Below are positions 20,751-22,054 of a stretch of 22,054 nucleotides of DNA, piece by piece (position 1 is the stretch's first letter; every line of letters starts with the position of its first letter). The translations under genes and the position numbers were made by a program. Location: contig PFHO01000065.1 of the NCBI GenBank assembly GCA_002782345.1, positions 1 through 22,054 of the forward strand, given 5' to 3'. The DNA is from Candidatus Moranbacteria bacterium CG_4_8_14_3_um_filter_34_16. GTDB lineage: Bacteria; Patescibacteriota; Minisyncoccia; Moranbacterales; UBA2206. The notes under the pieces were generated by a model that worked only from the letters and a program-made list of their open reading frames with translations, did no database searches and was not told the DNA's origin.

Positions 20751-21908
20751 TTATTTTTCCTTTAAAATATCATTGATAGCTTCTTCGTCATCACAGCTAT
20801 AATCTCTACTAGCAGAATAAAATCCAGGACTAGGTCCAAAACACCCGCCATTTTCTTTGTCTAATGTCGCCATCATCGGTAGCAAAAAACCCATATCACG
20901 AGAAACAAAATATTTATGCAATTTTTTCAATGTTTCCGCTCTTTTTTCCAAACTCATGCGAGAAAAAACATCCATATCATCAAATTTCAATCCGCTCCAA
21001 TCTAAATGCAAAAAAACATTTTTAGCTTTTTTTGAATATTTTTCATTCCAAAGAAGCGCCCAGCAATCGCTTTTTTCTTTCCAGCATGGTCCATTTTCAA
21101 TTTCTCCATCTTCTCCTATTCCAACCCCCCCTTCAATATAATCAAAATTATTAAGATATTTTTCATCATTTATATCCCCTGTTTGAGCCCCAATCACAAT
21201 TTCCATTTTTTTTTCCTTGGAGTAAATTTTCATATCAGAAACAATTTCCGGAATTTTTGAATTTTTCAAATCAGCCGTATCTTGATAATAAACCTGGCCA
21301 AAAAGAAAACTTTGAATTCCCAAATCCATTGCTCGTCTGGTGATAAATTTTATATATTTTCTGTATTCTTCGCTTTCCATACTGGGTTTGCAAGTTTTTT
21401 CTCCCCAAGAATTTTCTGATCCATTTCTGCACATTTTTTTAAAATCAAAGAACCTTTTTTCTTCCGGATAATAAGAAATAGCATTTTCTTTAATCGCTTC
21501 CGCTAAAAACATTCCGTAAATAACATTTTTTAATTTAATAGTTTTCATAATTTTAGACGCCTTGAGAAAATCCGGCGGAGCGTTCCATGTTTCCAATGCT
21601 CTATGCAAATATTGACAACTAGAATGATTGATCATCGCCACCTCAATTTCCGTATTATCTCCATAGCCGGAAAGTAACCCATCCGTAGCACAGCCTTTTT
21701 TTTTCATACTTGACATAGAAATTTTAACCGGGGGATAAGCATAAGAGATATTAGTAAAACTTTCTTGTTTTTGTTTTTCTTTTTCACTTTTTTCTTTGGA
21801 ACTCTTTTGAAAAGAAACTTCTTTTGAATTATTTTCGTCCAAAAAAATAAAAGTTTTTTGCAAATCTTTCCAAATTAAAAATCCCGCTATTACAGAAAAA
21901 ATAATCAA
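20751..21908 (-). CDS. Membrane-anchored exported protein, unknown function, 5' end apparently lost
   Basis: With the TTG at 21908 the product has 385 residues. It starts with a hydrophobic segment (IIFSVIAGFLIW), then a Lys/Glu/Ser-rich linker (about 25-52), then a large extracellular domain. VYGMFLAEAIKEN-like, RAMDLGIQSFLFGQVYYQD, MEIVIGAQTGDI, NVFLHLDWSGL and MGFLLPMMATLDKENGG occur as strand-like hydrophobic segments at regular spacing, which suggests a TIM-barrel-like, possibly glycosidase-type fold. No catalytic motif can be named. Eight or more Cys fit an exported protein. The frame stays open upstream of the TTG to about 21964 and encodes RFNKSILWFFLL, so the membrane helix is longer than the TTG start implies. 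It then meets a stop inside the putative insertion sequence end. The native start is therefore probably beyond the insertion. Confidence 0.6.
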   Translation of the reverse strand: MIIFSVIAGFLIWKDLQKTFIFLDENNSKEVSFQKSSKEKSEKEKQKQESFTNISYAYPPVKISMSSMKKKGCATDGLLSGYGDNTEIEVAMINHSSCQYLHRALETWNAPPDFLKASKIMKTIKLKNVIYGMFLAEAIKENAISYYPEEKRFFDFKKMCRNGSENSWGEKTCKPSMESEEYRKYIKFITRRAMDLGIQSFLFGQVYYQDTADLKNSKIPEIVSDMKIYSKEKKMEIVIGAQTGDINDEKYLNNFDYIEGGVGIGEDGEIENGPCWKEKSDCWALLWNEKYSKKAKNVFLHLDWSGLKFDDMDVFSRMSLEKRAETLKKLHKYFVSRDMGFLLPMMATLDKENGGCFGPSPGFYSASRDYSCDDEEAINDILKEK

Positions 21909-21964
21909 CAGAAAAAACCATAAGATTGATTTATTAAACCTCGGTGTCGTTTGTTTATTGCTAA

Positions 21965-22054
21965 GGCTCTAGACCATCAGAAACTATGTTAAAATAGTAG
22001 TATGATGCTCAAGAAAGCCAAATTAACGAGTTACCAAATTAAAAAAATTATTGA
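21965..22054 (+). mobile_element. Left end of an insertion sequence, IS1595-like, runs off the window
   Basis: The sequence from GGCTCTAGACCATCAG at about 21965 onwards is followed after 37 nt by the start of a transposase-like ORF. A terminal GG and a short leader before the ORF fit IS1595-group elements. The boundary is supported by the neighbouring minus-strand gene, whose open frame ends exactly here. The other end and the 8-bp target duplication expected for this family are outside the window. Confidence 0.5.
22002..22054 (+). CDS. Partial transposase N-terminus (IS1595-like)
   Basis: Only 17 codons are visible: MMLKKAKLTSYQIKKII. The KKAKLT/S...Q-x-K-K-I-I wording matches the start of IS1595-family transposases, where it leads into a helix-turn-helix and zinc-ribbon before the DDE domain. 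A second ATG at 22005 is an equally possible start. The -10-like TAAAAT (21990-21995) just upstream could drive it. Confidence 0.5.
   Translation, partial: MMLKKAKLTSYQIKKII

Overview
The window looks like a piece of a small, very AT-rich bacterial genome of the Candidate Phyla Radiation (Patescibacteria, Moranbacteria/Parcubacteria-like). This is inferred from gene content and style: poly-A/T-rich spacers, few Shine-Dalgarno sequences, lamin-tail-domain surface proteins, PilB-type pilus ATPases and many short membrane proteins of unknown role. No rRNA is present to confirm the lineage.

Left part, 1-2494. A partial tRNA (probably Asn) reads leftward off the edge. About 2.1 kb without any ordinary-sized gene follows. 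It is full of strong hairpins, well-formed promoters and terminators, nearly all consistent with leftward transcription. I see three minus-strand units. Unit A (about 957-410) encodes a 79-aa protein behind an attenuator-like leader, with a possible -1 frameshift that would add a CxxC knuckle. Unit B (about 1289-973) encodes a 51-aa CxCC/CxxC protein with the same hairpin plus Shine-Dalgarno module. Unit C (2339-1559) is a GC-rich, hairpin-dense block that contains an 85-aa Ala-rich ORF and a stretch resembling the right end/omegaRNA of an IS200/IS605 (TnpB) element. G.U wobbles in its stems show that the minus-strand RNA is the folded one. This is the best candidate for something undescribed.

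Middle part, 2495-12570. A DHH-family phosphoesterase with degenerate motifs is followed by a 1013-aa protein with two complete PilB/GspE ATPase modules in tandem. A non-coding stretch with overlapping divergent promoters comes next. Then come ruvB, a two-helix membrane protein, a bacterial PH-domain protein, a secreted lamin-tail/PKD protein, yebC and ruvC. ruvA is not in the window.

Right part, 12599-20335. A 7-TM protein of the kind usually found with an inactive transglutaminase is followed by four consecutive ATP-grasp ligases. The first is fused to a retropepsin-like (RimB-type) domain. A class A penicillin-binding protein closes the run. The arrangement suggests a membrane-associated peptide-ligating system next to a cell-wall polymerase; its substrate is unknown.

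End, 20354-22054. A DUF721/DciA-like protein and a membrane-anchored protein of unknown function lie on the minus strand. The second gene has apparently lost its 5' end to an insertion sequence (IS1595-like) whose left end and transposase start run off the window.
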